This document shows positions 55,216 to 63,571 of a stretch of DNA of 64,000 bases, piece by piece. Each line of letters starts with the position of its first letter. The first letter of the stretch is position 1. Location of the stretch: positions 37,308 through 101,307 of the forward strand of contig WRAF01000003.1 of the NCBI GenBank assembly GCA_009780325.1. The letters run 5' to 3'. Origin of the DNA: Bacillota bacterium. GTDB lineage: Bacteria > Bacillota > Clostridia > Christensenellales > Pumilibacteraceae. Both the position numbers and the translations under genes were made by a program. Under the pieces are notes generated by a model. The model ran no database searches. It was not told the origin of the DNA and worked only from the letters and a program-made list of their open reading frames with translations.

Positions 55216-56694
55216 ATGGAATTCGACATTTATAAGGATATCTCTACTAGAACAGGCGGCGATATTTATATCGGAGTAGTGGGACCTGTTAGGACAGGGA
55301 AGTCCACATTTATCACAAACTTCATGGAAAAACTGGTCATGCCAAACATAGCAGACGGACACGAAAAAGAGCGCATGATTGATGAACTGCCGCAAAGTGC
55401 AAACGGCAAAACTATTATGACTACGCAGCCTAGGTTTGTGCCTAATGAGGCAGTGTCTTTTGAATTAGAGACTAATGTAAGAGTCAATGTGCGCCTTGTT
55501 GACTGCGTTGGGTATTTAGCAGAAGGTGCGCATGGACATATGGATGAAGGCAAAGAACGACTTGTGCGCACGCCTTGGGACGATAATGAAATACCTTTTG
55601 AAAGAGCAGCAGAGATTGGCACTAAAAGAGTAATAAACGAACACTCCACTATCGGCATAGTAATGACTACTGATGGGTCTATTGCTACTGAATTACCAAG
55701 AAAAGCATATGTGGAGGCAGAAGAAAGAACTGTCGGTGAGTTAAAAGCATTAAACAAGCCTTTTGTCATTGTAATGAATTCTAAGATTCCTGATTCAGCA
55801 GAAACTAGAAAATTAGCAGAAAGTTTGTCTGAAAAATATCAAACTACTGTTATGCCGCTTGATGTTTTAAACTTGAGTGAAGATGACATCAGAGAAATTT
55901 TTAAAGGAATTTTATATGAGTTTCCGCTTCAAGGGATTGAACTTGATACGGCTAAATGGATTCAAGCGCTTCCTATGACCAGCCCTGTAATTGATGAATT
56001 AATGAATACACTATTTTTAAAAAGTGAAGGCTTGACTAAGATGAGAGATTTTAATACATTGAGCAGTGGACTAGAAGCTGGTAGATATTTTGATATCTTT
56101 AATGTGAGCAGGGTAGAATTAGGACAGGGCAAGATATATTTGACTGCTGTGGCAAAACCTGATTTATTCTATAAGGCATTGTCAGCTGAATGCGGAGAAG
56201 AAATTAGCGATGATTTTGTATTAATGTCATCTATAAAAAGTTTGGTTGAGGCTAAGCGAGCATATGAGAAAATTGATGCGGCTCTAAGTTCGGCTAGAGA
56301 TAGCGGATATGGAGTAGTAAGACCATCAGCTGATGAGATGAGTTTAGAAGAGCCGCAAATTGTCAAGCAAGGCAGCATGTATGGGGTTAAGCTAAAGGCT
56401 ACTGCACCGAGCTTGCACATTATGAGAGTTGATATTGAAGCAGAAGTTAGCCCAGCAGTAGGCAGTGAGCAACAAAGTGAAGCACTTGTTAAATCACTGC
56501 TGCAACAATTTGAATCAGATCCTAAGGGCATTTGGCAGACAGATATGTTTGGAAGAAGTTTGCACTCAATGGTTAATGATGGTTTAAATAATAAATTAAT
56601 TGCAATGCCAGTTGAAACACAAAAGAAAATGAGAAAAACATTAGGAAGAATTGTAAACGAAGGAAAGGGCGGCATAATTTGTATATTGCTATAA
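55216..56694 (+). CDS. spoIVA: Spore coat assembly ATPase SpoIVA
   Basis: The 492-residue ATPase polymerises on the outer forespore membrane as the base of the spore coat. Walker A GPVRTGKS is at residues 23-30. The sensor and middle domains follow, and the conserved C-terminus ends GKGGIICILL, needed for membrane targeting in Bacillus. GCAGGAGG lies seven bases before the ATG. Its base composition is richer in G+C than the neighbouring AbiH-like gene. The expected sigma-E control was not resolved in the upstream sequence. Confidence 0.97.
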   Translation: MEFDIYKDISTRTGGDIYIGVVGPVRTGKSTFITNFMEKLVMPNIADGHEKERMIDELPQSANGKTIMTTQPRFVPNEAVSFELETNVRVNVRLVDCVGYLAEGAHGHMDEGKERLVRTPWDDNEIPFERAAEIGTKRVINEHSTIGIVMTTDGSIATELPRKAYVEAEERTVGELKALNKPFVIVMNSKIPDSAETRKLAESLSEKYQTTVMPLDVLNLSEDDIREIFKGILYEFPLQGIELDTAKWIQALPMTSPVIDELMNTLFLKSEGLTKMRDFNTLSSGLEAGRYFDIFNVSRVELGQGKIYLTAVAKPDLFYKALSAECGEEISDDFVLMSSIKSLVEAKRAYEKIDAALSSARDSGYGVVRPSADEMSLEEPQIVKQGSMYGVKLKATAPSLHIMRVDIEAEVSPAVGSEQQSEALVKSLLQQFESDPKGIWQTDMFGRSLHSMVNDGLNNKLIAMPVETQKKMRKTLGRIVNEGKGGIICILL

Positions 56695-56703
56695 CACAAA
56701 TCT

Positions 56704-56752
56704 AAAAAAATGTGGTGCAAGTTTTTTATTAAACTTGTGCCACATTTTTTTA
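56704..56752. terminator. Bidirectional terminator between spoIVA and yraN
   Basis: AAAAAAATGTGG and GCAAGTTT pair with AAACTTG and CCACATTTTTTT, with two mismatches mid-stem. A-run and T-run at the ends serve both converging genes. Confidence 0.8.
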
Positions 56753-56757
56753 AAAGA

Positions 56758-57114
56758 TTAAAAATATGATTCAAATGCATTTATGATATGATTGATTTCT
56801 CCACTATCACTATATACTTCAATTATATCAAATCTGACATCTGATTCAAATAAGCCAAACTGATTTATATATGCACTTGCTGTATGTGATAAGCGTTTTA
56901 TCTTTGGTAAAGTAACAAACTCACAAGGCAAACCAAATTCATTATTTTTTCGCGCTTTAACCTCAACAAAAACTAAATATGACCCATCTCTTGCCACAAT
57001 ATCAATTTCACCTATTGCCGTCTTATAGTTTCTATCCTCAATATAATACCCTAATTTTTTTAAAAATTTTACTGCCAAATTTTCACCATCAATCCCTCTA
57101 GCTTTTGTATTCAT
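56758..57114 (-). CDS. YraN/UPF0102 family protein
   Basis: The 118-residue protein has the restriction-endonuclease-like core of UPF0102: NTKARGIDGENLAVKFL, then AIGEIDIVARDG with Glu and Asp and VFVEVKARKN (ExK). The fold suggests nuclease activity or Holliday-junction-type binding, but the role is unproven. It overlaps the end of rnhB by 17 bases, the usual rnhB-yraN pairing. Confidence 0.92.
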   Translation of the reverse strand: MNTKARGIDGENLAVKFLKKLGYYIEDRNYKTAIGEIDIVARDGSYLVFVEVKARKNNEFGLPCEFVTLPKIKRLSHTASAYINQFGLFESDVRFDIIEVYSDSGEINHIINAFESYF

Positions 57115-57742
57115 AGTTTCTTAAAAAACTCCTTCTATGTATTTTTGTTATACCATATGTTTTTATTGCCTCAATATGTTGCTTTGTTCCATAGCCTTTA
57201 TGTTGTTTGAAACCATATTGAGGGTATTCTATGTCATGAAATATTAATATTCTATCACGTATAACTTTTGCTAAAATTGATGCAGCGGCAATATTATAGC
57301 TTTTTGCATCACCTTTAACGATAGGGAAAACAATAGCGTCTGCTATATCCAGCTTTAAAGCATCAACTAAAAATACAGCGTCTTTACATTTTGATTTTAC
57401 TTCTTCAATTGATTGTGTCGCACCTTTAATAGTAGCCTGCAATATATTGATTTGGTCTATCACATCATTATCAATCACAACAATTGAATAGGCTAGGGCA
57501 CTAGACACAATCTTTTCATATAATTCTTCTCTTAATTTTTCACTCAATTTTTTGCTGTCATTAATTTTATCAATAAATTTATCCTCATCTAGCGGCATAA
57601 CGCAGCAAGCACAAACTACAGGTCCAGCTAACGGTCCTCTGCCCGCTTCATCACATCCTGCTATCACAAATTGACCATATTGACCAATTTTTAAATCATG
57701 TTCAAATAGTTCTTTAGTCTTGTTCATCTTTCCTCCTTGCAT
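57098..57742 (-). CDS. rnhB: Ribonuclease HII
   Basis: The 214-residue enzyme removes ribonucleotides from DNA:RNA hybrids. The catalytic Asp-Glu pair is in AGCDEAGRGPLAGPV (about 28-42), a third Asp in LVDALKLD, and the fourth near KSYNIAAASILAKV. The frame has an earlier Met (MQGGKMNKTKE); GGAGG overlaps that stretch, so ATG at 57727 (MNKTKELFEH) is the probable start. Confidence 0.95.
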   Translation of the reverse strand: MQGGKMNKTKELFEHDLKIGQYGQFVIAGCDEAGRGPLAGPVVCACCVMPLDEDKFIDKINDSKKLSEKLREELYEKIVSSALAYSIVVIDNDVIDQINILQATIKGATQSIEEVKSKCKDAVFLVDALKLDIADAIVFPIVKGDAKSYNIAAASILAKVIRDRILIFHDIEYPQYGFKQHKGYGTKQHIEAIKTYGITKIHRRSFLRNYEYKS

Positions 57743-57795
57743 CTGCTACAAGCATTACAGCATGTTTTATTTCATACAATTAATTTGAATAAGAT

Positions 57796-58626
57796 TTATG
57801 TTTCTAATGCAATTTTTCCTAAACGCCCTTTTCTAAAATCATCTATAATAGCCACCGCTCCTTTTGAGATATCAACTTCTCCACCCTTACCCAAAAAGCC
57901 CCTTGATCTTGCTATTTGTTCTAATCTTAAAATAGGATCACCCTCTAAAACTGTATACTTCTGCGTGATATAACTTGTATTTACTGCATCTAATTCACTA
58001 ATCAACTCCAAACTTAACCATTCTTTATCCAAAATATCATCATTAATGCTGCCTATAAATGCAAGCCTTTTTGCTATAGTCTGATCCACTATTTTGGGAT
58101 ACAATGTACCTGGAGTATCCAGCACCTCAAAATAATCATCAATTTTTATCCATTGTTTACCCCTTGTCACTCCCGCTTTGTTGCCTGCTTTTGCAGCAGC
58201 TCTACCGCACAAATTATTGACTAAAGTAGACTTTCCGCTATTAGGAATTCCTACCACCATAGCTCTTATGCTAGTTTTTATACCTCTATTAAAAGCCTTT
58301 TCAATCTTTTCAATACATAATTTTTTTATCTCACCAGATAAAATATTACCCGCTTTTGATGCCGTTGAATTAAGAGGAATAACTGTTTTACTCCCAGATT
58401 TTAATCTGGCTATAATTTTGTCCTTGTCTTGATTGGTTATTAGGTCAATTTTATTCAAAACATAAATAATGGGTTTATTTTTTGCAATCTCATTTAAAGC
58501 AGGATTAATGCACGAAAAAGCAGCCCTAGCATCAAGCACATAAATTACTGCGTCTACCAATTTAATAATGTCTTCCATCATTCTAAGCGATTTAGTCATA
58601 TGCCCCGGAAACCAATTAATGTTCAT
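57796..58626 (-). CDS. rbgA: Ribosome biogenesis GTPase RbgA (YlqF)
   Basis: The 276-residue, circularly permuted GTPase is needed for late 50S assembly. NWFPGHMTKSLRMM at the start is diagnostic, NKIDL is G4 (near 58), GIPNSGKSTLVNNL is G1 (near 125) and DTPGTLYP is G3. It heads the rbgA-rnhB-yraN run. GGAGG lies before the ATG. Confidence 0.95.
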   Translation of the reverse strand: MNINWFPGHMTKSLRMMEDIIKLVDAVIYVLDARAAFSCINPALNEIAKNKPIIYVLNKIDLITNQDKDKIIARLKSGSKTVIPLNSTASKAGNILSGEIKKLCIEKIEKAFNRGIKTSIRAMVVGIPNSGKSTLVNNLCGRAAAKAGNKAGVTRGKQWIKIDDYFEVLDTPGTLYPKIVDQTIAKRLAFIGSINDDILDKEWLSLELISELDAVNTSYITQKYTVLEGDPILRLEQIARSRGFLGKGGEVDISKGAVAIIDDFRKGRLGKIALET

Positions 58627-59016
58627 TTTTGTCCTCCAACTTATATCCCAATTCTAGCATAGAAAAGCCCTATAATCAATGAAATACGCCCCATAATCCG
58701 CCATATTTTTGATTTTAAACCGCTTTTATCTTATTTGCCGATATATTTTCAAATGCCTCACTAAAAAATTATAAGTGCTTAGATGTAAAAACTTATTGCC
58801 ATCAAAAAAGGAGAGTGCTTTTCATTAAACTATCCCAAATTCAAATTACGAATACTGCTGAGTATGTTTCTTTTTTCTCTCCCTAGCCCCTGCCAAGCCT
58901 CTTTCCTAACTATAATTATTATCTGCATGAAAAAAAGGTGCTGATACCCAGCCAGCCCCTGCACTTTCAGTGAGCGGGTTTTTTGAGTTTAACTGATTCC
59001 CTATATCTAAAGCCAC
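58627..59016. other. Long intergenic stretch upstream of rbgA
   Basis: I see no intact gene. The part at about 58875-58985 is clearly richer in G+C than its surroundings. On the minus strand one frame there reads KNPLTESAGAGWVSAPFF, a stop, then ERGLAGARE and KKHTQQYS. It lacks a start codon and ribosome binding site, so it may be a coding relic or a structured RNA. The remainder is AT-rich without recognised signals. Confidence 0.4.
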
Positions 59017-59046
59017 AAAAAAAGACAGCTTAATAATGCTGTCTTT
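59017..59046 (-). terminator. Terminator after tRNA-Arg
   Basis: On the minus strand AAAGACAGC pairs with GCTGTCTTT over eight bases and is followed by seven Ts, nine bases past the tRNA 3' end. Confidence 0.85.
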
Positions 59047-59055
59047 AAATATATT

Positions 59056-59132
59056 TGGCACGCCAGAAGGGAGTCGAACCCCTGACCCACAGCTTAGAAG
59101 GCTGTTGCTCTATCCTACTGAGCTACTGGCGC
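59056..59132 (-). tRNA. tRNA-Arg (anticodon UCU)
   Basis: The minus strand folds into a full cloverleaf: a 7-bp acceptor stem GCGCCAG with CTGGCGT (one G-U pair), D arm GCTC/GAGC, anticodon stem ACAGC/GCTGT with loop CTTCTAA (anticodon TCT), and T arm with GGTTCGACTCC. The 3' CCA is encoded. It reads AGA/AGG codons, the common arginine codons in this AT-rich genome. Confidence 0.95.
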
Positions 59133-59300
59133 ATAATACATAAAATTTAATCATAATTTTTGAATAATGTCAACTAAAAAATAGCCTTAAACCAACAAAA
59201 ATGAAATTTTTACAAAATATTATTAATAGTAAGATTTTTCTTGATTTATATTATTTAATATGATATGCTTATTTTACATAACATACTAGGAGAAAAATTT

Positions 59301-59654
59301 ATGGCTTTTGAATTAAGTGGAGAAACCAAAAACAAACCATGCTCATGCGGCTGTGGCACAAAGGCCGATGTAGCAATTATTATAGGCAAGCAAGAAGTTC
59401 CAATCACAAATGATTGCATGTATAAGATGGTATTAGAATTATTTTCACTAACTGAAAATATCAAAAAAAATCAAATCAAAACTAAATTAGGATCTTTTAA
59501 AGATTCTTATGGGATTCTTACAGATTATGGCATAGCAGATGAAAAACATGATGATGCTTTGATATTTTATAATGAGGAAACAAAAAAAGGAATAAAGATT
59601 GAATGGAATGAATTATATAGTTTTGTTAAACACACGGGGATAAATGAATATTAA
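59301..59654 (+). CDS. Uncharacterised 117-residue protein paired with an ATPase
   Basis: I do not recognise it. The N-terminus has a compact Cys motif (CSCGCG at about 14-19) and a later Cys39. The rest is a mixed alpha/beta, charged sequence with no membrane segment. AGGAG seven bases before ATG 59301 fixes the start; the frame is open further upstream but without a site. The ATPase gene begins 21 bases after its stop, so the two form a likely operon at the edge of the accessory region. Confidence 0.6.
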   Translation: MAFELSGETKNKPCSCGCGTKADVAIIIGKQEVPITNDCMYKMVLELFSLTENIKKNQIKTKLGSFKDSYGILTDYGIADEKHDDALIFYNEETKKGIKIEWNELYSFVKHTGINEY

Positions 59655-59675
59655 AATATTTAAGGAAAAATAAAA

Positions 59676-60572
59676 ATGATATATTTAGATAAATTTGAAT
59701 TAGTAGATGAAGAATTACAAAAAACTCAAATCCAAAAAATTAAAAATGCTCATTCAAAAGATGAGAGATTTCCTATTGGTTTCTTCTCAAAAAAACAACT
59801 AAAACAAGTTGACTTTGAAAACATCACTATTTTTTATGGTGGAAATGGTTCGGGTAAATCTACACTCTTAAACATCATTGCAGAGAAATTAAACCTAAAT
59901 CGTCATGCAGACACAGCTTTAACAAGCGCATTTTATGATTATTGTGACCTTTGCAAAATAAAATCAAAAGCGCTTCCTCCTAGCAGCACAATGCTGACAA
60001 GTGAGGATGTTTTTAAAGCAATTTTTCATTCTCGTGCAAAAAATATTGGTATTAATGAAAAAAAGGCAGAATTAGAAGATTATTTTGATACAACCGCAAA
60101 CGATTTTATGTTTGATGGATTTGAAAACTCACACTTAGTGTCAAAAAAACTCACAAAACTATCTTTTATTGAAAAAAAATCTGAAATTAAAGAAAGACAG
60201 TATTCTAATGGAGAAAATGCTTTAAGATTCTTTAAAAATGAAATGAATAAAAAAGCATTATATTTATTGGATGAACCTGAAAATAGTTTGTCACCAAAAT
60301 TTCAATTAGAACTAAAAACTTTTTTAGAACATTGCGCCCAAGATGGAAGCCAGTTAATAATAGCTACTCACTCACCATTCATTTTGGCAATTCGTGACGC
60401 TAAAATATATAGCCTAGATGATACTCCTGTCTCAGTCAAAAAATGGTTTGCTTTAAAAAATATGCAAGTCTATTATTCATTTTTTTCTAAGCACAAAGAG
60501 TTGTTTGAAACTGATGAGAATTTTGGTTCTAAAAAAGTAAAGGTCAAAAAAACTGCTATAGATGCTACTTAA
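59676..60572 (+). CDS. AAA/ABC-type ATPase, SMC-like family
   Basis: The 298-residue soluble ATPase has Walker A YGGNGSGKST (54-63), a signature-like YSNGENALRFF near 173 (usual SGGE replaced by SNGE), Walker B ALYLLDEPENSLSP near 195 and the His switch LIIATHSPF near 228. This order is that of AAA_21/OLD-like ATPases, often found in phage defence and toxin systems with a small or nuclease partner. AAGGAAA precedes the ATG. An Rhs tail continues in the same frame directly after its stop codon, suggesting a recombination join. Confidence 0.8.
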   Translation: MIYLDKFELVDEELQKTQIQKIKNAHSKDERFPIGFFSKKQLKQVDFENITIFYGGNGSGKSTLLNIIAEKLNLNRHADTALTSAFYDYCDLCKIKSKALPPSSTMLTSEDVFKAIFHSRAKNIGINEKKAELEDYFDTTANDFMFDGFENSHLVSKKLTKLSFIEKKSEIKERQYSNGENALRFFKNEMNKKALYLLDEPENSLSPKFQLELKTFLEHCAQDGSQLIIATHSPFILAIRDAKIYSLDDTPVSVKKWFALKNMQVYYSFFSKHKELFETDENFGSKKVKVKKTAIDAT

Positions 60573-60590
60573 TTTAAAATTGAACAGCGC

Positions 60591-61112
60591 TTGAGTTCGG
60601 GCAGACCGTTTGGTGCTAATCTGTTTGTGTACTGTTTTAATAATCCTATAATGTATATAGACCCAAGCGGATATGCAGCAATCACAATCGGGATAGGAGT
60701 GTTTTGGATATTGGTGGGTGTTGGAGTGATAGGATTTGGGACACTTGCGATAATTGAGATGGAAACGCAGGCTATATCAAGGGGTTTTAATGAGTTGGGG
60801 AATAGGTTGAGGGAGCTTGAGCGGGTGATGCAAAGGAGTTCTGGTATCAGTGATACTTCTCATACAGATGATTTTCCAAATATAATGTTTTCGGACAGGA
60901 GCGGTAAAGTAACGCCACCTAGTTGGGTGCATCCAGGCATGGTTAGACCAGATCAATCTCCATCTCAAAATGCAGATAGGTTAATGACAGAAAAATTCGG
61001 TCCAAATTTTCAAAGAGGTCCAGGCGATCACAGTACTATAAGAAAATGGATAGAGTGGATGCGTGGTGTTAGAGGAAGAGGTGGCAGAGGCGGACCTACT
61101 TCATTTGCATAA
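60591..61112 (+). CDS. Orphan Rhs C-terminal toxin fragment
   Basis: The frame opens right after the ATPase stop and reads into NLFVYCFNNPIMYIDPSG, the end of the Rhs repeat core after which the variable toxin begins. A hydrophobic segment (about 30-53) and a C-terminal domain follow, with SGKVTPPSWVHPGM, then GPGDHSTIRKWIEW and a Gly/Arg-rich end. Such domains are usually nuclease or other toxin tips; I cannot name this one with certainty. The thousands of residues of an Rhs shell are missing, so this is a 5'-truncated cassette of the displaced-toxin type. TTG 60591 has no ribosome binding site. Confidence 0.7.
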   Translation: MSSGRPFGANLFVYCFNNPIMYIDPSGYAAITIGIGVFWILVGVGVIGFGTLAIIEMETQAISRGFNELGNRLRELERVMQRSSGISDTSHTDDFPNIMFSDRSGKVTPPSWVHPGMVRPDQSPSQNADRLMTEKFGPNFQRGPGDHSTIRKWIEWMRGVRGRGGRGGPTSFA

Positions 61113-61122
61113 GGGGGAAAAT

Positions 61123-61470
61123 ATGATACATTATTTTTATTACTTATACTTTGGATATGAAATAGGAAAAGACAAAGAGGGGAAAGTAATGAAGAATATA
61201 CTTGAAATAGGATTTTTTTCCTCTAAAGCTAAAGCGGAAGAGCAAATACATACCCATAAAGACTTGCCAGGGTTTAGGGATCATCCTGTGGATTGCTTCA
61301 GAATAGAAAAACATGGTGTAAGATTTCTTTCAAAAATTAATGACAAAAGTTTAATAGATCTTCATGTTTTGTTTCAAGAATATTTTGATGGTGAATTTGA
61401 TCATATTACATTTCATCAACCATATGCTGACATAGAAGATACGGCAAAGTGCAACCCGAACGATAAGTAA
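61123..61470 (+). CDS. Probable immunity protein for the Rhs toxin
   Basis: The 115-residue acidic protein starts at ATG 61123, ten bases after the toxin stop, with GGGGGA upstream. The core GFFSSKAKAEEQIHTHKDLPGF followed by RDHPVDCF resembles small proteins (DUF7336-like, with a SSKEKAE...PGFRDYP pattern) often found beside toxins. Position, size and acidity all fit a cognate immunity protein. An earlier in-frame ATG (61063) lies inside the toxin gene and lacks a site. Confidence 0.65.
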   Translation: MIHYFYYLYFGYEIGKDKEGKVMKNILEIGFFSSKAKAEEQIHTHKDLPGFRDHPVDCFRIEKHGVRFLSKINDKSLIDLHVLFQEYFDGEFDHITFHQPYADIEDTAKCNPNDK

Positions 61471-61512
61471 ACGATTTAATTAAAAAAGCCGTAAATCAAG
61501 GCAAAAGGGTAT

Positions 61513-61549
61513 AAAAAAACACGACAGAACGCATTCCGTTCTGTCGTGT
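61513..61549 (-). terminator. Strong hairpin, terminator on the minus strand
   Basis: A perfect 13-bp stem (61519-61531 with 61537-61549) with a five-base loop is followed on the minus strand by seven Ts. On the plus strand it is preceded by As and not followed by Ts. It could close a minus-strand transcript from the repressor/HEPN genes. Confidence 0.7.
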
Positions 61550-61555
61550 CTTGAT

Positions 61556-61795
61556 GGCAAGACTGAACCAAAAGTAACCAGTTGCTATTTTTTTTATTTT
61601 ACCGATTGAACGAAAAGTAAAGTGAACGATTAGTAACTGAACGATTAGTAATTGAACGATTAGTAATATAAATATACCACAATGTAGGTAGAATGTCAAC
61701 CAAAAGCACCCCAAACGGCACCTTTTGAGCCGTGTCGCATTTTTATTGCATTATCGGGAGGGTGAAAAAGGAATAAATAAGAACTTTGAGCCTGT
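61556..61795. repeat. Diverged repeat block A
   Basis: This block shares its order of short motifs with block B 390 bases away: a CCAAAAGTAA box, a T-run, a GATTG-ACG-A-AGTA region, a GCACCCCAAA-G-CA-CCTTT box and a GGCAACCCCGCGGG-TATT end. It looks like an old duplication of one intergenic element. The other half lies at 61945-62180. Confidence 0.55.
61607..61666. repeat. Short tandem repeat, four 14-15-bp units
   Basis: TGAACGATTAGTAA occurs three times with a 15-base period (61623-61636, 61638-61651, 61653-61666), preceded by a variant TGAACGAAAAGTAA (61607-61620). Confidence 0.9.
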
Positions 61796-61944
61796 GGCAA
61801 CCCCGCGGGCTATTATTATATACTATATTCTTTCATACCAACCGCTCTCAACACACCGAGCAACTTCTGCATTGCATTTATAGCATTTGCCTATTAAGAT
61901 AATTCCAAAAATGTTATTTATCCAAGATACAGAGATTTATTATA

Positions 61945-62180
61945 TTAAATTTGTACCAAAAGTAAACTGTTGGTCTTTTTTTATTTAATCAAGTTTGGCG
62001 ATTGTACGATAAGTATTGTGTACGGAAAGTAGTGTAAGATAGCTTGATTATCTTATTATACTCCGAGTAAATGCATAATATTAAGCAATAATGCACCCAA
62101 AGACATCCTTTATAACTTGTCGTTCGTTTATTAGTAGCGGTTGAAATGCCAACCATGGGCAACTTCACGGGTTATTTTAA
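61945..62180. repeat. Diverged repeat block B
   Basis: This is the counterpart of block A, with a single degenerate GATTGTACGATAAGTA copy in place of the tandem units and the ending GGGCAACTTCACGGG-TATT. Between the blocks (61796-61944) I see only AT-rich sequence without a gene. Confidence 0.5.
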
Positions 62181-62185
62181 GTAAA

Positions 62186-62536
62186 CTAACTATCCAATAA
62201 CCACCTATTAAAATCTGCTATTTGTTTTCTAAACTTTCGCAAATAATTTAATTCATTATTTAAGAATGGTGAATTATTTTTGTGTTTTTCAAAATCTTTT
62301 CGCTTAAAATATTTGTGGACCAAATCGTTTCTTTTTCTCAAGATGTCTTCCAAATCATCAACCGCGACACCATTAAAAATATCACATTTTTTGACTTCTT
62401 TAATAATTTCGCCAAGGGTCATATCTTCAAAAGTATCCATATCTAATTCAGCTAACAAATTCCATTCAATATATGAAACTTCTTCTATTATGTAACCGAC
62501 TTCTTTTGCGATTTCATCAATCGTAGTTTGGGACAT
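62186..62536 (-). CDS. HEPN-motif small protein
   Basis: The 116-residue all-helical protein contains RNDLVH (Arg69-His74), the Rx4H motif of HEPN ribonucleases, preceded by the typical RK and followed by KYF. Many HEPN proteins are RNA-cleaving toxins or defence effectors; others are structural. AAGGAGA precedes the ATG. It lies 20 bases downstream of the repressor gene in the same direction, so the two probably form an operon. No MNT nucleotidyltransferase antitoxin is next to it. Confidence 0.6.
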   Translation of the reverse strand: MSQTTIDEIAKEVGYIIEEVSYIEWNLLAELDMDTFEDMTLGEIIKEVKKCDIFNGVAVDDLEDILRKRNDLVHKYFKRKDFEKHKNNSPFLNNELNYLRKFRKQIADFNRWLLDS

Positions 62537-62556
62537 AAATTCTCCTTAGTTGTTGC

Positions 62557-63456
62557 TTACTTGTGTATTTTATCAATTACACGACCGATAGTTTTTATAG
62601 AATTACTCGTAAAGGGGATAATGCTATAATTGCTATTAAAAGATTGCAAGTATTGTATATTATCACGATAAACTATCTGCTTGCAAAGGACTTCACCGTT
62701 GACAATAAATATCCCAATTTCGCCGACAGCGACATTGGATTTTTTTTCAACAAAAACAATATCGCCATAATTTAACTGGGGTTGCATACTATCATCCATT
62801 ATTCTAATTGCAAAACTTACGCTGGGTGGGATATGGGGGGCTACTATGTTTTCAAAATTTTTGCAGTTTTCAACATCAAAAGGGTTGGCTTGACCAGTAA
62901 TCGTCCGACCGACAATCGCTTGACCTACAATGGCAGGTGTAGCTTTTGTGGCTACATTTTTTATATATTCAGTTAAAACATTTTGATTAAAAACCTTAAT
63001 GTTGTTTTCGCTATTGGAAGTAGTGGAGCCAAAAGCCAAGGCAAGAGCGTCTTCAATTTCCCGCCTTGATATTAGTCGCTCGTTTTTACTTGTAGGCTGA
63101 TTGATTCCCATTTGAGAAACATTATAAAGTGTTTGTTTGCCATCATCTGCAAGCTGGCGATAGTTATTGAGTAATTTTATTTCATCATCTTTTAATATGT
63201 TTGATACAAGACTGTTCATTGCGGATTTATCTGCAGTTGGATAATTTTTATTAAACCCAAGCAATTCGTCAATGCCCGAAAGTTTGTATAACTCACATAG
63301 ACGAATTAGTGTACTAATGTCCGGTTGTCCGTTGCAATGTTCCCAAGCAGTAACAGCGCCTCGTGAACTGCCTATTTTGTCGGCAACTTCTTGACAGGTC
63401 ATGCCCGCATTATGTCTGGCTTGGCGCAATGCTGATGCAACTTGTTGTCTATCCAT
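62557..63456 (-). CDS. LexA/CI-like repressor (XRE HTH plus S24 peptidase domain)
   Basis: The 299-residue protein has an N-terminal Cro/CI helix-turn-helix (residues 5-65, MTCQEVADKIGSSRGAVTAW) and a C-terminal S24 domain with Ser223 in DDSMQP and Lys259 in GEVLCKQ, the Ser-Lys dyad of self-cleaving repressors. The linker carries a small internal repeat (IVGQA, IVGRT, ITGQA at 176-190) where cleavage sites usually lie. Such repressors hold mobile elements silent until DNA damage. AAGGAGA precedes the ATG. The likely operators are the repeats and palindrome in the region upstream. Confidence 0.85.
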   Translation of the reverse strand: MDRQQVASALRQARHNAGMTCQEVADKIGSSRGAVTAWEHCNGQPDISTLIRLCELYKLSGIDELLGFNKNYPTADKSAMNSLVSNILKDDEIKLLNNYRQLADDGKQTLYNVSQMGINQPTSKNERLISRREIEDALALAFGSTTSNSENNIKVFNQNVLTEYIKNVATKATPAIVGQAIVGRTITGQANPFDVENCKNFENIVAPHIPPSVSFAIRIMDDSMQPQLNYGDIVFVEKKSNVAVGEIGIFIVNGEVLCKQIVYRDNIQYLQSFNSNYSIIPFTSNSIKTIGRVIDKIHK

Positions 63457-63571
63457 TTGAAAAATCTCCTTGGTTTTTAACTCATGAATAAAAGTAAATT
63501 TGATAATTATTGATTATATACTATCATACCATAGTCATTTAACCTAGCGATAAATAGGCGGTTTTGAAAAA

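Noticed and set aside
55266..56780. Two long minus-strand frames (167 and 203 codons) over spoIVA
   Set aside because: Both are antisense to an intact, conserved spoIVA and lack start signals.
59056..59300. tRNA-Arg as the attachment site of the 59-64 kb island
   Set aside because: The accessory genes lie on the 5' side of the tRNA, whereas integration usually occurs at the 3' end. No integrase or repeated tRNA 3' end was seen.
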